Part shown: positions 15,282-25,833 of the stretch, one piece after another
Layout: every line of letters starts with the position of its first letter
Position numbering within the stretch: position 1 is the stretch's first letter
DNA from: Rhizobium sp. 007
GTDB taxonomy: Bacteria > Pseudomonadota > Alphaproteobacteria > Rhizobiales > Rhizobiaceae
Assembly (NCBI RefSeq): GCF_015353075.1
Contig: NZ_CP064187.1
Location: 1,612,001 to 1,676,000 of the forward strand
Length of the DNA: 64,000 nt
Reading direction: 5' to 3'
Translations under genes and position numbers: made by a program
The notes under the pieces: generated by a model
The model's database searches: none
What the model was told of the DNA's origin: nothing
The model's input: the letters and a program-made list of their open reading frames with translations, nothing else

Positions 15282-17174
15282 ATGTTCCATTTCCTGAGAA
15301 GAGCCGCCCGGACCTGGGTCGCCAAGCTCCTGATGCTTCTCCTGGTCGCTTCATTCGGTATTTGGGGCATCTCCAGTTCGCTGCTCACTGGCAGCAGCAG
15401 CACGGCCGTCGTCACCGTCGGTGACCAGCAGGTAGACGCCACCGAATTCCGCCTTGCCTACCAGCGACAGGTCGCAAGCCTCAGCCAGCAGTTCGGCATG
15501 CGTCTGACGCCCGAGCAGGCCAAGGCCTTCGGCGTCGAGCAGCAGGTGATCGCCCAGCTCGTCGCCGGCGCCTCGCTCGACCAGCTTGCCGCCGACATGA
15601 ATCTCGGCCTTTCCGAAGATCGTCTAGCCCAGCTGATCGCTGACGATCCAGCTTTCAAGGCAGTCAACGGCCAGTTTGATCGCACGCTCTTCACCTCGCG
15701 CTTGCGCAACGCCGGCATCCGTGAGGCGGACTATATCAGCGAGCGCAGCAAGGTCGCTGTGCGCAGCCAGATCGTCGATGCGGTGTCGAACGGCTTCACC
15801 GCTCCTAAGACGCTCGTCGACGCGCTGAAGCTCTACCGTCAGGAAAGCCGCGACATCGACTACTTGCTGCTGACGAACGCGAACATCGAGCCCATCAAGG
15901 CTCCGGCCGAGGATCTGCTTTCGAAGTGGTTCGACGGCGTCAAGAGCCGCTATCGCGCGCCGGAATATCGCAAGATCGCCTATCTGAAGCTCGAACCTGC
16001 CGACATTGCGGATGCCTCGACCGTCACGGACGATCAGATCCGCGAGGATTTCGACAAGCGTAAGGACAGCTATCGCACGCCGGAAACGCGCACGATCGAG
16101 CAGCTGACCTTTGCCAGCAAGGATCTGGCGACGGCTGCCGAAACGGCGCTCAAGAGCGGCACCAGCTTCGATCAGCTCGTGACCGACCAGGGCAAGACTG
16201 CAAGCGACGTGCTGCTCGGCGATTTCACCAAGGACAAGGTTCCGGACCAGGCCATCGCCGATGTCGCTTTCGCGGTCGCCAGGGACGGCGGCACGACGCC
16301 GGTCGTCGACGGTTCCTTCGGCCCAGTCATCCTCCGCGTCTCCAACATCAAGCCGGAGAGCGTCAAGAACTTCGACGAGGTGAAGGAAGACATCCGCAAG
16401 CAGTTGGCGCTCGTCAACGCGTCGCAGGAGGTAATCAACGTGCACGATCGCATCGAGGATCTGCGCGGCTCCGGCCAGACACTTGAGCAGATTGCCGAAC
16501 AGCTGAAGCTGAAGGCCGTCGTGATCGACGCCGTCGATCCGAGCGGGTTGGACAAGGACGGCAACGAGGTCAAGGACATCCCCGCGAAGCCGCAGTTGAT
16601 CGGTGAAGCCTTCAAGACCGAATCCGGCATTCAGGCGCCGGCGCTGTCGCTCGGCAATGACGGTTATGTCTGGTTCGACGTGCGCGAAATCACGCCGGAG
16701 CGCGACCGCCCGCTGGCCGAAGTGCGCGACAAGGCCGTGCAGGATTGGACCGCCGAACAGCAGAAGCTCGAACTTGCCAAGAAGTCCGGAGAGCTGAAGC
16801 AGGAAGCGCAGAAGGGCAAGACGCTTGCCGACATCGCAGCTCCGCTCGGAATTGCCGTCGAAAGCAAGAGCGGCATCACGCGCGGCACCGAGGATGCCGT
16901 TCTCGGCCGCGCCGGCGTGACCGCTGCCTTCACAGGCCCGGTCGATACTGTTGCAAATGCCGTTGGCGGCGATCCCGGCACGCAGATCCTGCTGAAGGTC
17001 ACCAGCGTCAACACGGAGCCGACGGGTGATGTGCTGAACAATCAGGATGCGCAGATCACTGCCATGGCGACCGCTGCCGGCGACGACATTCTTGACCAGA
17101 TGGTGAACCTACTGCAAACGCACTACGGTGCGTCGATCAACCAGACGCTCGCCGATCAGGCAGCCGTTCGCTAG
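15282..17174 (+). CDS. ppiD: PpiD-like membrane-anchored periplasmic folding factor
   Basis: Protein of 630 residues. An N-terminal anchor (MFHFLRRAARTWVAKLLMLLL, helix to about residue 35) is followed by a SurA_N_3-type chaperone domain (VTVGDQQVDATEFRLAYQRQ, DLLSKWFDGVKSRYRAPEYRKIAYL), a parvulin-like region around 240-370 and a C-terminal chaperone-like part. The catalytic parvulin signature is degenerate, as in PpiD. PpiD assists proteins leaving the Sec translocon. It is 12 bases from trpD, so it probably leads the trpD-trpC-moaC-moeA transcript. Confidence 0.88.
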   Translation: MFHFLRRAARTWVAKLLMLLLVASFGIWGISSSLLTGSSSTAVVTVGDQQVDATEFRLAYQRQVASLSQQFGMRLTPEQAKAFGVEQQVIAQLVAGASLDQLAADMNLGLSEDRLAQLIADDPAFKAVNGQFDRTLFTSRLRNAGIREADYISERSKVAVRSQIVDAVSNGFTAPKTLVDALKLYRQESRDIDYLLLTNANIEPIKAPAEDLLSKWFDGVKSRYRAPEYRKIAYLKLEPADIADASTVTDDQIREDFDKRKDSYRTPETRTIEQLTFASKDLATAAETALKSGTSFDQLVTDQGKTASDVLLGDFTKDKVPDQAIADVAFAVARDGGTTPVVDGSFGPVILRVSNIKPESVKNFDEVKEDIRKQLALVNASQEVINVHDRIEDLRGSGQTLEQIAEQLKLKAVVIDAVDPSGLDKDGNEVKDIPAKPQLIGEAFKTESGIQAPALSLGNDGYVWFDVREITPERDRPLAEVRDKAVQDWTAEQQKLELAKKSGELKQEAQKGKTLADIAAPLGIAVESKSGITRGTEDAVLGRAGVTAAFTGPVDTVANAVGGDPGTQILLKVTSVNTEPTGDVLNNQDAQITAMATAAGDDILDQMVNLLQTHYGASINQTLADQAAVR

Positions 17175-17186
17175 GAGCTGTAGCGC

Positions 17187-18203
17187 ATGACCGATCTGAA
17201 GCCGCTTCTGGCCAAGGCTGCGAGCCGCGAACCGCTGACCCGCGACGAGGCCCGCGAGGCTTTCGAAATCCTGATGTCCGGTCAGGCGACTCCTTCGCAG
17301 ATCGGCGGTTTCCTGATGGCGCTACGCGTCCGCGGCGAGACGGTCGATGAAATCGTCGGTGCTGCGACGACCATGCGCTCGAAGATGCTGCGGGTGGAAG
17401 CGCCTGCCGATGCGATCGATATCGTCGGCACCGGCGGTGACGGCAGCGGCACCTACAATATCTCGACGCTGGCGGCGCTGATCGTTGCCGGCGCCGGTGT
17501 TCCGGTCGCCAAGCACGGTAACCGGGCACTGAGTTCGAAATCCGGAGCCTCTGATAGCCTGGCAGCTCTGGGCGTCAAGCTTGAGATTGCGCCTGAAGTG
17601 ATCACGCGCTGCATCAATGAGGCAGGCGTCGGCTTCATGTTTGCTCAGCAGCACCATTCCGCGATGCGCCATGTCGGGCCGTCCCGGGTCGAGCTCGGCA
17701 CCCGGACGATCTTCAACCTGCTCGGGCCGCTGACGAACCCGGCCGGAGTGCGCCGCCAGTTGCTCGGCGTCTTTGCGCCGCAATGGGTCGTGCCGATCGC
17801 TGAGGTCATGCGCGACCTCGGTTCGGAGAGCGTCTGGGTCGTGCATGGCGATGGTCTCGATGAGATCACCACCACCGGCAAGACCAGCGTAGCAGCGCTT
17901 GAAAACGGCAAAATCCGCACCTTCGAGCTTTCGCCGGCGGATTTCGGCGTTTCGCCCTGTGCACTTTCGGCGATCAAGGGCGGCGATGGCGTCGCCAATG
18001 CTGCTGCACTTCGCGAAGTGCTGAGCGGTGCGAAGAACGCCTATCGCGATATCGCCCTTGCCAACGCGGCTGCCTCGCTCGTCATTGCCGGCAAGGTGGA
18101 GACGATCGCCAACGGCATGAAGCTCGCGACCGAATCGCTTGATAGCGGCGCGACCGCCGTAGCCCTCGACAAACTGATCGCCGTTTCGAACGATATCGAC
18201 TAG
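17187..18203 (+). CDS. trpD: Anthranilate phosphoribosyltransferase
   Basis: Protein of 338 residues, the second tryptophan step, joining anthranilate to PRPP. The PRPP loop [14 protein letters not shown] (about residue 83) and [15 protein letters not shown] are the family signatures; the N-terminal four-helix domain begins [20 protein letters not shown]. The stop is nine bases before trpC. Separate trpD is usual in rhizobia, where trpE is fused to trpG elsewhere. Confidence 0.97.
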   Translation: MTDLKPLLAKAASREPLTRDEAREAFEILMSGQATPSQIGGFLMALRVRGETVDEIVGAATTMRSKMLRVEAPADAIDIVGTGGDGSGTYNISTLAALIVAGAGVPVAKHGNRALSSKSGASDSLAALGVKLEIAPEVITRCINEAGVGFMFAQQHHSAMRHVGPSRVELGTRTIFNLLGPLTNPAGVRRQLLGVFAPQWVVPIAEVMRDLGSESVWVVHGDGLDEITTTGKTSVAALENGKIRTFELSPADFGVSPCALSAIKGGDGVANAAALREVLSGAKNAYRDIALANAAASLVIAGKVETIANGMKLATESLDSGATAVALDKLIAVSNDID

Positions 18204-18212
18204 GATTGGCGG

Positions 18213-19025
18213 ATGACCGATATCCTCAGAAAGATCGAGGCCTACAAGCGCGAGGAAGTCGCCGCCGCCAAGGCGAAGGTTTCGCTTGCCGACCTGAAGG
18301 CGATGCAGGCAGGGCAAACCGCGCCGCGCGGCTTCCACAAGGCGCTCGTTGCCAAGCGCGATGCCGGACACTACGGCCTGATCGCCGAGATCAAGAAGGC
18401 AAGCCCCTCCAAGGGCCTCATCCGCCCGGATTTCGATCCGCCGGCGCTCGCCAAAGCTTATGAAGCCGGCGGTGCCGCGTGCCTATCCGTCTTGACTGAC
18501 ACGCCAAGCTTTCAAGGCGCGCCGGAGTTCCTGACGGCTGCACGCGAAGCCTGCGCCCTTCCGGCGCTGCGCAAGGATTTCATGTTCGAGACCTACCAGG
18601 TGCACGAGGCACGCGCCTGGGGCGCGGATTGCATTCTGCTGATCATGGCCTCGCTTTCCGATGACGAGGCTGAACGACTGCAGGATGAAGCCTTTACGCT
18701 CGACATGGGCGTGCTGGTCGAGGTGCATGACGCCGCAGAAATGGAGCGGGCGCTGAAGCTCTCCTCACCGCTCGTCGGCATCAACAACCGCAACCTGCGT
18801 ACCTTCGAGGTCAGCCTGAACGTCAGCGAAGAGCTTTCGGCGATGGTGCCGGACGATCGGCTGCTGGTCGGCGAGAGCGGCATCTTCACCCATGCCGACT
18901 GCAAGCGGCTGCGGGCGGCCGGCATCAACACCTTCCTCGTCGGAGAAAGCCTGATGCGCCAGGATGACGTGACGGCTGCGACCCGCGCTCTGCTCTTCGG
19001 CGAAGCGGCAATCGCGGCGGAATAA
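18213..19025 (+). CDS. trpC: Indole-3-glycerol phosphate synthase
   Basis: Protein of 270 residues, TIM barrel, converting CdRP to indole-3-glycerol phosphate. Signatures: [14 protein letters not shown] (catalytic Lys, phosphate), [35 protein letters not shown] and [10 protein letters not shown]. It is monofunctional, without a TrpF domain. Its stop is one base before the moaC ATG, indicating a single transcript and coupled translation. Confidence 0.97.
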   Translation: MTDILRKIEAYKREEVAAAKAKVSLADLKAMQAGQTAPRGFHKALVAKRDAGHYGLIAEIKKASPSKGLIRPDFDPPALAKAYEAGGAACLSVLTDTPSFQGAPEFLTAAREACALPALRKDFMFETYQVHEARAWGADCILLIMASLSDDEAERLQDEAFTLDMGVLVEVHDAAEMERALKLSSPLVGINNRNLRTFEVSLNVSEELSAMVPDDRLLVGESGIFTHADCKRLRAAGINTFLVGESLMRQDDVTAATRALLFGEAAIAAE

Positions 19026-19026
19026 C

Positions 19027-19527
19027 ATGAGCGGCGAGAAGCCAGGACTTACCCATATAGCCGCCTCCGGTGAGGCCCACATGGTCGATGTCGGCGGCAA
19101 GGCCGATACGGTTCGCATTGCAACCGCAGAAGGCCATGTGAAGATGGCGGTAGAAACGCTGCGACTGATCCGTGAAGGAAACGCGAAGAAGGGCGACGTC
19201 ATCGGCACGGCGCGGCTGGCCGGCATCATGGCGGCCAAGCAGACGTCCAGCCTTATCCCGCTCTGTCATCCCCTAATGCTCACGAAGGTGAGCGTCGAGA
19301 TCGAGGAGGATGTCGCCCTGCCCGGCCTGCGCGTCATCGCGACCGCCAAGCTCACCGGCAAGACAGGCGTCGAGATGGAAGCGCTAACCGCCGTGTCCGT
19401 CGCCTGCCTGACGATCTACGACATGGCTAAGGCCGCCGACAAGGCGATGGAGATCGGCGGCATCCGGCTGCTCGAAAAATCGGGCGGCAAATCCGGCGAC
19501 TTCCGCCATCCGGAGGCTGGCCGATGA
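19027..19527 (+). CDS. moaC: Cyclic pyranopterin monophosphate synthase
   Basis: Protein of 166 residues, which with MoaA converts GTP to cyclic pyranopterin monophosphate in molybdenum cofactor synthesis. Signatures: [20 protein letters not shown] and [31 protein letters not shown] (split here), with catalytic Asp and Lys. It overlaps moeA by four bases (ATGA). Confidence 0.97.
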   Translation: MSGEKPGLTHIAASGEAHMVDVGGKADTVRIATAEGHVKMAVETLRLIREGNAKKGDVIGTARLAGIMAAKQTSSLIPLCHPLMLTKVSVEIEEDVALPGLRVIATAKLTGKTGVEMEALTAVSVACLTIYDMAKAADKAMEIGGIRLLEKSGGKSGDFRHPEAGR

Positions 19528-20747
19528 GCCTCCTTCCGGTCGCCGAGGCGCAAGGCAGGTTGCTTGGGCGCGCCAAGCCGATTTCCGATGTCGAGACCGT
19601 TTCGCTTGCCGACGGCGATCAGCGCGTGCTCGCGGCCGACTTGACGGCGCGGCTGACGCAGCCGCCCTTCAATGCGTCTGCGATGGACGGCTACGCGCTG
19701 CGCCGCGAGGATGCACCGGAACCCGGCGCTGAACTCAAGCTCATCGGCACATCTGCGGCAGGACACGCTTTCGATGGCACTGTGGGCAAGGGCGAAACGG
19801 TCCGCATCTTCACGGGCGCGCCGGTTCCCTCCGGCGCCGACAGCGTCCTGCTGCAGGAGGACGCTGAGAAAATCGATGGAGGCATCCGAACGAAATATCC
19901 CATCCGCCAGGGCCAGCATATCCGTCTCCGGGGACAGGATTTTAATGAAAACGAGGGGGTGCTCTCCGCCGGCACCGTCATGGATTTCACGCGACTGACA
20001 GTGGCCGCCGCGATGAACCATGCCTCGATCGACGTGCTGCGCAAGCCGCTTGTGGCGATCCTTGCAACCGGCGACGAACTACTGACGCCAGGAAGCGACC
20101 TGGGGCCCTCGCAGATCGTTGCGTCGAACACGTTCGGTATCGCGGCGTTGGTGCACAAGGCCGGCGGCGACGTGCTCGATCTCGGTATCGTGCCCGACGA
20201 CAAGGTTGCTATCACGGCAGCGGTCCGCAGGGCACAGGCCGAAGGTGCCGATGTCATCATAACGCTCGGCGGCGCCTCCGTCGGCGACCACGACCTCGTG
20301 CAGGCCACACTGGTTGCGGCGGGCATGACACTCGATTTCTGGAAGATTGCCATGCGGCCGGGCAAGCCGCTGATGGTCGGCAGCCTCGGAAGCACGCACG
20401 TGCTCGGTCTGCCGGGCAATCCGGTATCAAGCCTCGTCTGCGCCTTGCTGTTCCTCGAGCCGCTGGTCCGCAAGCTCGCCTGCCTGCCGCCGGTCAAGCG
20501 CGACGCCATGGTGGAGGCGGCTGTCACCCTTGCCTCCAACGATCAGCGCCAGGACTATGTGCGGGCGAAGCTCGCCAAGTCCTCCTCCGGCAAGTGGCTG
20601 GCGGAGCCGTTCGACAAGCAGGATTCGTCGATGATGAAGGTCTTCGCCCACGCCGACTGCCTGATCATCCGCCCGCCCCATGCGTCGCAGCTTCCGGCGG
20701 GATCCCCCTGCCCGGTGATGCTGCTCCGGCCGGAGCTTCTCGGCTGA
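19524..20747 (+). CDS. moeA: Molybdopterin molybdenumtransferase
   Basis: Protein of 407 residues that inserts molybdate into adenylated molybdopterin. Signatures: [11 protein letters not shown] (about residue 50), [29 protein letters not shown] and [13 protein letters not shown]. Full length with four domains. It ends the ppiD-trpDC-moaC-moeA run; the next gene on the plus strand is distant and opposite in direction. Many alphaproteobacteria have lexA next; it is absent here. Confidence 0.96.
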   Translation: MSLLPVAEAQGRLLGRAKPISDVETVSLADGDQRVLAADLTARLTQPPFNASAMDGYALRREDAPEPGAELKLIGTSAAGHAFDGTVGKGETVRIFTGAPVPSGADSVLLQEDAEKIDGGIRTKYPIRQGQHIRLRGQDFNENEGVLSAGTVMDFTRLTVAAAMNHASIDVLRKPLVAILATGDELLTPGSDLGPSQIVASNTFGIAALVHKAGGDVLDLGIVPDDKVAITAAVRRAQAEGADVIITLGGASVGDHDLVQATLVAAGMTLDFWKIAMRPGKPLMVGSLGSTHVLGLPGNPVSSLVCALLFLEPLVRKLACLPPVKRDAMVEAAVTLASNDQRQDYVRAKLAKSSSGKWLAEPFDKQDSSMMKVFAHADCLIIRPPHASQLPAGSPCPVMLLRPELLG

Positions 20748-20785
20748 CTTATGGCAGAAGTGCGCTCCGTCGCGACTCCGCTGAT

Positions 20786-21457
20786 CTAAAGGGAATACAC
20801 CCCGCTCACATTCTCCATCTCCGCCCCGAAGTCTGCGACCGCGTATGTCGTCACCAGTCGAAGCCGCTCGCGGGGCAAAGGCGCCCTGCCCGGGTCGCCG
20901 ATCAGGACGTCGATGCCAGCGGCGCGGCAGCGGGCGAGGAACGGCAGGACGCGGCTTGCGAGCCTTGCATCGTAGAACACGTCGCCCGCCAGGATGACAT
21001 CGCAAGCGGGAGGCGAAGCGTCGAGGATATCGGCTTGCAGCGTTTCGATCTTGGTACCATTAGTAGCAGCGTTGAGGTCTATCGCGGCAATCGCATGAAT
21101 ATCGATGTCAATCGCGGTGACATGGGCAGCACCTGCATTCGCGGCAGCAATAGCGACCAGGCCCGAGCCTGAACCGAGATCGAGGACATGGCGGTCGCTG
21201 ACGGTCTGGGGCTGCGAGAGGATATGGCGGGCGAGCACCGCTCCGCCAGCCCAATGATAAGCCCAGTACGGCGCGGTGGAACCCGCGCGGTCAAGCCTTG
21301 TCAGTCGCCCCAGCCCGCTTCCCGAATGTGCTGTATAGAGCATTATCTCGGGAACTGACGGCACAGGCTGAAGGCGGAGGTTCTTGCGAATGAAATCTGC
21401 CGCTGCAAGATATTGCGTGCTGTCTTTGCCTATCATTGGCGGCGCCCCCATGTCCAC
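20786..21457 (-). CDS. SAM-dependent methyltransferase of the ETFB lysine methyltransferase type
   Basis: Protein of 223 residues. Motif I is VLDLGSGSGLVAIAAA (about residue 97) preceded by PYWAYHWAGGAVLARHI; then VTAIDIDIHAI and DVILAGDVFYD, whose D-x-x-F/Y-Y pattern marks lysine methyltransferases of the METTL20/ETFBKMT group, with IGDPGRAPLPR. An Agrobacterium member of this group is known to methylate proteins, so protein lysine methylation is likely. Start ATG 21457, 14 bases from the GNAT stop. Confidence 0.8.
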   Translation of the reverse strand: MDMGAPPMIGKDSTQYLAAADFIRKNLRLQPVPSVPEIMLYTAHSGSGLGRLTRLDRAGSTAPYWAYHWAGGAVLARHILSQPQTVSDRHVLDLGSGSGLVAIAAANAGAAHVTAIDIDIHAIAAIDLNAATNGTKIETLQADILDASPPACDVILAGDVFYDARLASRVLPFLARCRAAGIDVLIGDPGRAPLPRERLRLVTTYAVADFGAEMENVSGVYSL

Positions 21458-21471
21458 CGGCGCCCGCGGAA

Positions 21472-21903
21472 TCAGTAGTTCTTCATGGCAAGATGCGGCA
21501 TGCCCCCGTCGAGAAATTCATCGCCGAACGCAGTAAAGCCGAACTTCTCATAGAGCGCGATCTTGTCGCTTTGAGCCGTCAGGTAAAAGCGGTTGCCGCG
21601 TGCCGTGCGATGCGCCTCCATCCCAAAGCGGATCATCGCGCTTGCGATCCCATGGCCGCGCCAATGCGCTCCGACGGCCACGCGCCCGATCTTCACGTAA
21701 TCGTCGAGATAGACGACCCGAAGCGTGCCCGCAACTTCGCCGGCCTGGATGGCGACGATGTGGTGGGCGCTTAAGTCGGCTTCATCGAATTCCTCATCGG
21801 CAGGCACATTCTGCTCACCGATGAAGACGGAGCGACGCAACTTGAAAGCTTCGTTGCACAAGGTGCTGAAGAGCGGAACGGATAAAATCACGATCTCTGT
21901 CAT
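21472..21903 (-). CDS. GNAT-family N-acetyltransferase
   Basis: Protein of 143 residues. AcCoA-binding motif A is VGAHWRGHGIASAMI (about residues 80-94), preceded by VKIGRVAV; motif B ends with ALYEKFGFTAFGDEFLDGG. The fold matches ElaA/YitI-type acetyltransferases with a VFIGEQNVPADEEFDEAD segment. Substrate unknown. A GAGGAGG site precedes ATG 21903; the open frame upstream to 22200 overlaps the helicase and is rejected. Confidence 0.88.
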   Translation of the reverse strand: MTEIVILSVPLFSTLCNEAFKLRRSVFIGEQNVPADEEFDEADLSAHHIVAIQAGEVAGTLRVVYLDDYVKIGRVAVGAHWRGHGIASAMIRFGMEAHRTARGNRFYLTAQSDKIALYEKFGFTAFGDEFLDGGMPHLAMKNY

Positions 21904-21958
21904 GGCTGCCTCCTCGGAGAGCATAAACGGAAGGCGCCAATTGTCAGTCCGTCTCTCC

Positions 21959-23857
21959 TCAACCCTGCTTCTTCTTAGCGAACTTGCCCTTCGGCGCGAA
22001 GCCACCCTTGCCTTCGAATTTAGGTTTTCCCGCTGCTTTTCCCCAAGGCTTGGCGTCGCGTTTCTCACTGTGATCGCCGGTTGCGGGAGCTGTCTTACCC
22101 TTGAAAGCCTTTTTGAAATTGCCTTTAGGGCGATCGTCATAGGATGTCTCGTCACGCCGCTCGCCGAACGTCTTCTTGCCGGCATAAGGCTTCGCAGCAA
22201 CCGGACGGCTGAAATCCGGGGTGCCGTTCAGACGCGTCACGCGGATGCCGCGCTCCATCGTCTTGTTCGGCCCGATCGCTTGCAGGAAAGCTTCGGCGCT
22301 ATCGGCAGAAATTTCCACATAGGTCTCTTCCGGCTGCATCTTGATCGCACCGATCTCCCGTTTCGTCAGATTGCCGTTGCGGCAGAGCATCGGGATCAGC
22401 CAGCGCGGTTCGGCATTCTGCTTGCGGCCGACGGAAACCGAGAACCAGACGCTCGGACCAAAGTCGTCACGCGGGCCCTTCTGGCTCGGCTCCCGCGGCT
22501 CAAAGGCATTATCGCGGCGCTGACGCTTGCGGTCGCCCTCGATCGAGACTTCGATCAGATCTTCCGGCGCCGATTGATTGGAGCGATAGAGGCGCACGAA
22601 GGCCGCGGCAAGCTTCTCTGCGCCGTGATTTGCAATGAGCTGGCCGACCAGTGCTTGATCTTCGTCGCGCCCGGCCTCGCTGAGGATCGGGTCGGCAAGC
22701 AGGCGCTCGTCGTCGCGGCGCATCACATCTTCGGCCGACGGCGGAAGAGCCCAGGTGGCGGCAATCCCGGCGGCATCGAGAATGCGCTCGGCCTTACGGC
22801 GGGCATTGAGAGGCACGATCAGTGCGCTGACGCCCTTGCGCCCTGCCCGGCCGGTGCGGCCGCTGCGATGCAGCAGCGTTTCCGGATTGGTCGGCAGGTC
22901 GGCATGGATGACGAGGTCGAGGCCTGGAAGGTCAATGCCGCGGGCGGCAACATCCGTTGCGATGCAGACGCGGGCGCGGCCGTCGCGCATCGCCTGCAGG
23001 GCGTGCGTCCGCTCGTTCTGCGTCAGTTCGCCGGAGAGTGCTACGACTGCGAAATTGCGGTTGTTGAAGCGGGCCGTCAGATGATTGACCGCAGCGCGCG
23101 TCGAACAGAAGACAATGGCGTTGGTCGCCTCATAATAACGCAGGACATTGATGATCGCATTTTCGCGGTCAGCCGGCGCAGCGGCAAGCGCGCGGTATTC
23201 GATATCGACATGCTGCTTCTCTTCGGTCTGCGTCGAAATACGCACGGCGTCGCGCTGGTAGCTCTTGGCGAGCTTGGCGATGGCGGAGGAAACAGTTGCC
23301 GAGAACATCAGCGTCCGGCGGTCGTCGGGTGCCGCTTCGAGGATGAACTCCAGATCTTCACGGAAGCCGAGGTCGAGCATCTCGTCCGCCTCGTCGAGCA
23401 CGACGGCCTTTAATGCGGACATATCGAGAGCTTTGCGGCGGATATGGTCGCAAAGACGTCCGGGGGTGCCGACGACGATATGAGCGCCACGTTCCAGTGC
23501 ACGGCGCTCGCTGCGGATATCCATACCGCCGACGCAGCTGACGATCAGCGCACCGGTCATCTCGTACAGCCACTCGAGCTCGCGCTTCACCTGCAAGGCA
23601 AGTTCGCGGGTCGGCGCGATCACAAGCGCCAGCGGTTCGGCGGCGGGTGCAAAGCGCTCCTCGCCTTCGAGCAGCGTCGGCGCGAGCGCAAGGCCGAAGG
23701 CGACGGTCTTGCCCGAGCCGGTTTGCGCCGAAACCAGCGCATCCGAAGCGACAAGTGCCGGATCGAGCATGGCTTTCTGAACGGGGGTCAGCGCTGCATA
23801 GCCGCGCTTTGCCAACGCCTTGGCGATCGCCGGGACGACGCTGTTGAGATCTGTCAT
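21959..23857 (-). CDS. DEAD-box ATP-dependent RNA helicase
   Basis: Protein of 632 residues. Q motif GYAALTPVQKAML, motif I AQTGSGKT, Ia APTRELALQV, II DEAD (VVLDEADEMLDLGF), III SAT, and VI HRSGRTGRAG are all intact. The C-terminal part has a DbpA RNA-binding fold (TYVEISADSAEAFLQAIGP) followed by a Lys/Gly-rich basic tail ending FAPKGKFAKKKQG. It resembles CsdA/DeaD-DbpA type helicases for ribosome assembly or RNA decay. Start ATG 23857; the upstream open frame lies in the cyclase gene. Confidence 0.92.
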   Translation of the reverse strand: MTDLNSVVPAIAKALAKRGYAALTPVQKAMLDPALVASDALVSAQTGSGKTVAFGLALAPTLLEGEERFAPAAEPLALVIAPTRELALQVKRELEWLYEMTGALIVSCVGGMDIRSERRALERGAHIVVGTPGRLCDHIRRKALDMSALKAVVLDEADEMLDLGFREDLEFILEAAPDDRRTLMFSATVSSAIAKLAKSYQRDAVRISTQTEEKQHVDIEYRALAAAPADRENAIINVLRYYEATNAIVFCSTRAAVNHLTARFNNRNFAVVALSGELTQNERTHALQAMRDGRARVCIATDVAARGIDLPGLDLVIHADLPTNPETLLHRSGRTGRAGRKGVSALIVPLNARRKAERILDAAGIAATWALPPSAEDVMRRDDERLLADPILSEAGRDEDQALVGQLIANHGAEKLAAAFVRLYRSNQSAPEDLIEVSIEGDRKRQRRDNAFEPREPSQKGPRDDFGPSVWFSVSVGRKQNAEPRWLIPMLCRNGNLTKREIGAIKMQPEETYVEISADSAEAFLQAIGPNKTMERGIRVTRLNGTPDFSRPVAAKPYAGKKTFGERRDETSYDDRPKGNFKKAFKGKTAPATGDHSEKRDAKPWGKAAGKPKFEGKGGFAPKGKFAKKKQG

Positions 23858-23966
23858 CTGTCTGTCTTTCGGAATATCGGGCGCAGAAGCGCCGTGGCCG
23901 GAACCTGCCGGCAGAACGGTTGGCGCGTTCCTACCCGCTAAGACGGCAAATGTCAAAGCGGCAATG

Positions 23967-25826
23967 TCAGCCGGCGCAGCGCCACAGCCAGACGTCAATG
24001 CTGCCGGAGCGGCCGCGGATTTTCGTCTCCAACGGACCTTCGAGCGGACCGGCCGGCAACGGGCCGGCGCCGGCGGATGCTGCGCGGACAAGTGCCGCGC
24101 TGAAGGCGACCTCAGCGCCGCGACTGGCCGCAACTTCCATCAGGCGGCTGGCGACATTGACGGTGTCGCCGGTCGCGGTGATCTGCTGGCGATCGCCGGT
24201 GCCGAGCCGCGAGGCGACGACAGGCCCGCAATGGGCGCCGATCTTGAAGCCGATCTTCCGTCCCCCTTGGAGAGCTGTGTGCGAATCGAGCCAGGAGCGC
24301 ATGCGATCTGCGAGCGCCAGCGCGCAGGCGGCGGCGTGCGAAGCGTCGTCTTCGGCCGGGTGCGGCAGCCCGAACAGGATCATCGCACCGTCCCCCATGA
24401 AGCTCGTGATCGCGCCGCCATGTGCCCGCGCCTCCTGATCGGCTATCTCGAAAAAGCCGCTCAGGACCTCGCGCACGGTTACCGCTCCGACCGCTTCACT
24501 AAGCCCGGTAAAGCCCGAGAGATCGATGAAGACCACCGCAGCATCCTGCCGGACTGGCTCGGCAAGGAAGGATGGATCGCGTGCGAGCCATTCTCCAAGG
24601 CCGGGTGCTTCGATGCGTTGCAGGAGCTCGCTTTGGGCAGCGAAATGGCGCGCCTGGCGGCGTCCGAGAAGGAGTTGCGCTGCACCGAAGATGAGAACCG
24701 GAGGCAACGCGGCGGCGATCGGCAACGCTGCGCTCAGCCAATAGCCTGCCTTGAACATGGCAAGATTGATGGTCGCCCAGACCACAAAAACGAGAGCGAT
24801 CAAGATGAAACCGATCAGGCTGCGCCGCCAGGCTATCAGGCCGACGAGCGCAAGCGGCAGAAGCACCGCGACCGTGGCGTCAAGCCGGCGGATATTATGA
24901 TCGCGGACGATGCTGTCTCCGGCGATCAGATGCGCGATCGCGGTCGAAATGACCTCGACCCCGGGGAGAACCGGGTCGAAAGGCGTCGGAAAAACGTCGC
25001 CACCGGCCGTGACGGTTGCGCCGATAACGACGACGCGGTTCTCGATTGCGTCTGCAGGCACCTTGCCATCGAGCGCATCCATCAGGCTGAAAGTTGGGAT
25101 CGTCCGGCGCGGGCCGTAGAAGGTAAGCGGCAGGCGCTGACCAGTATCGGTCGGAATATGCCTGTCGGCAAAGGAGATGCTGCCCGGCTGGAAGGCCGGA
25201 TCGCGATCGAGCGCCAGCGACGCCGCGCGTAGCGGAAACGATGGATCCACACGCCCTGCGCTGCGCGAGATCAGCGGAATGAAGCGGGGGACGCCCGTCT
25301 CATCCGTTGCGACATTAACGACGCCGGTAGCGGCGATATCGGAAAAACGCTTGAGAGGAAGGAGCAGGCTGTCGGCGACGGGAATGCCTGAAAGCGGATC
25401 GTTCGGATCGCTCGTCACCATCTGCTTGCTTTCCGGAAAGACGGCGGCAGCCGCGATGACGGAGGGCACAAGCCTGAGGGCCGATGCAAGTGCGCCATCG
25501 CCTTCCTCGGTGCCGGGATCGAGCAAGAGCAGATCAAGTGCGATCGTCTTCGGCCTCGACGCGGCAACGGCGGTGATTGCGCGGGCAAGCGTTGCGCGAT
25601 CGATGGGAAAACCGTGCGAAGCTGCGGTGCGGTCGTCTATCGCAATGATCGCGACGGCAGGCGGCGGCGTCTTGCCGCCGATCAGCACGCTTCGAATATC
25701 GGTCAGCGAAGCTTCCATCCTGTCGAGGAATCCGGCGCTGCCAGTCAGATGCAGGGAGCCCAGAAAGCCTCCCCAGAGTGCGGACAGAAGAAGGGCTGCA
25801 GTGATCAGAAATCGCTGGCGCGGCAT
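23967..25826 (-). CDS. CHASE2-domain adenylate/guanylate cyclase
   Basis: Protein of 619 residues. A signal anchor (RFLITAALLLSALWGGFLG) leads to a large periplasmic CHASE2 sensor domain (about 40-330, with VAIIAIDDRTAASHGFPIDR), two or three membrane helices (VAVLLPLALVGLIAW, FILIALVFVVWATINL, AALPIAAALPPVLIF) and a class III cyclase domain with AVVFIDLSGFTGL, SFMGDGAMILFG and ITATGDTVNVASRL, giving metal Asp residues. It should make cAMP from a periplasmic signal. It begins seven bases after the FecR-domain gene. Confidence 0.9.
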   Translation of the reverse strand: MPRQRFLITAALLLSALWGGFLGSLHLTGSAGFLDRMEASLTDIRSVLIGGKTPPPAVAIIAIDDRTAASHGFPIDRATLARAITAVAASRPKTIALDLLLLDPGTEEGDGALASALRLVPSVIAAAAVFPESKQMVTSDPNDPLSGIPVADSLLLPLKRFSDIAATGVVNVATDETGVPRFIPLISRSAGRVDPSFPLRAASLALDRDPAFQPGSISFADRHIPTDTGQRLPLTFYGPRRTIPTFSLMDALDGKVPADAIENRVVVIGATVTAGGDVFPTPFDPVLPGVEVISTAIAHLIAGDSIVRDHNIRRLDATVAVLLPLALVGLIAWRRSLIGFILIALVFVVWATINLAMFKAGYWLSAALPIAAALPPVLIFGAAQLLLGRRQARHFAAQSELLQRIEAPGLGEWLARDPSFLAEPVRQDAAVVFIDLSGFTGLSEAVGAVTVREVLSGFFEIADQEARAHGGAITSFMGDGAMILFGLPHPAEDDASHAAACALALADRMRSWLDSHTALQGGRKIGFKIGAHCGPVVASRLGTGDRQQITATGDTVNVASRLMEVAASRGAEVAFSAALVRAASAGAGPLPAGPLEGPLETKIRGRSGSIDVWLWRCAG

Positions 25827-25833
25827 GAGGGTT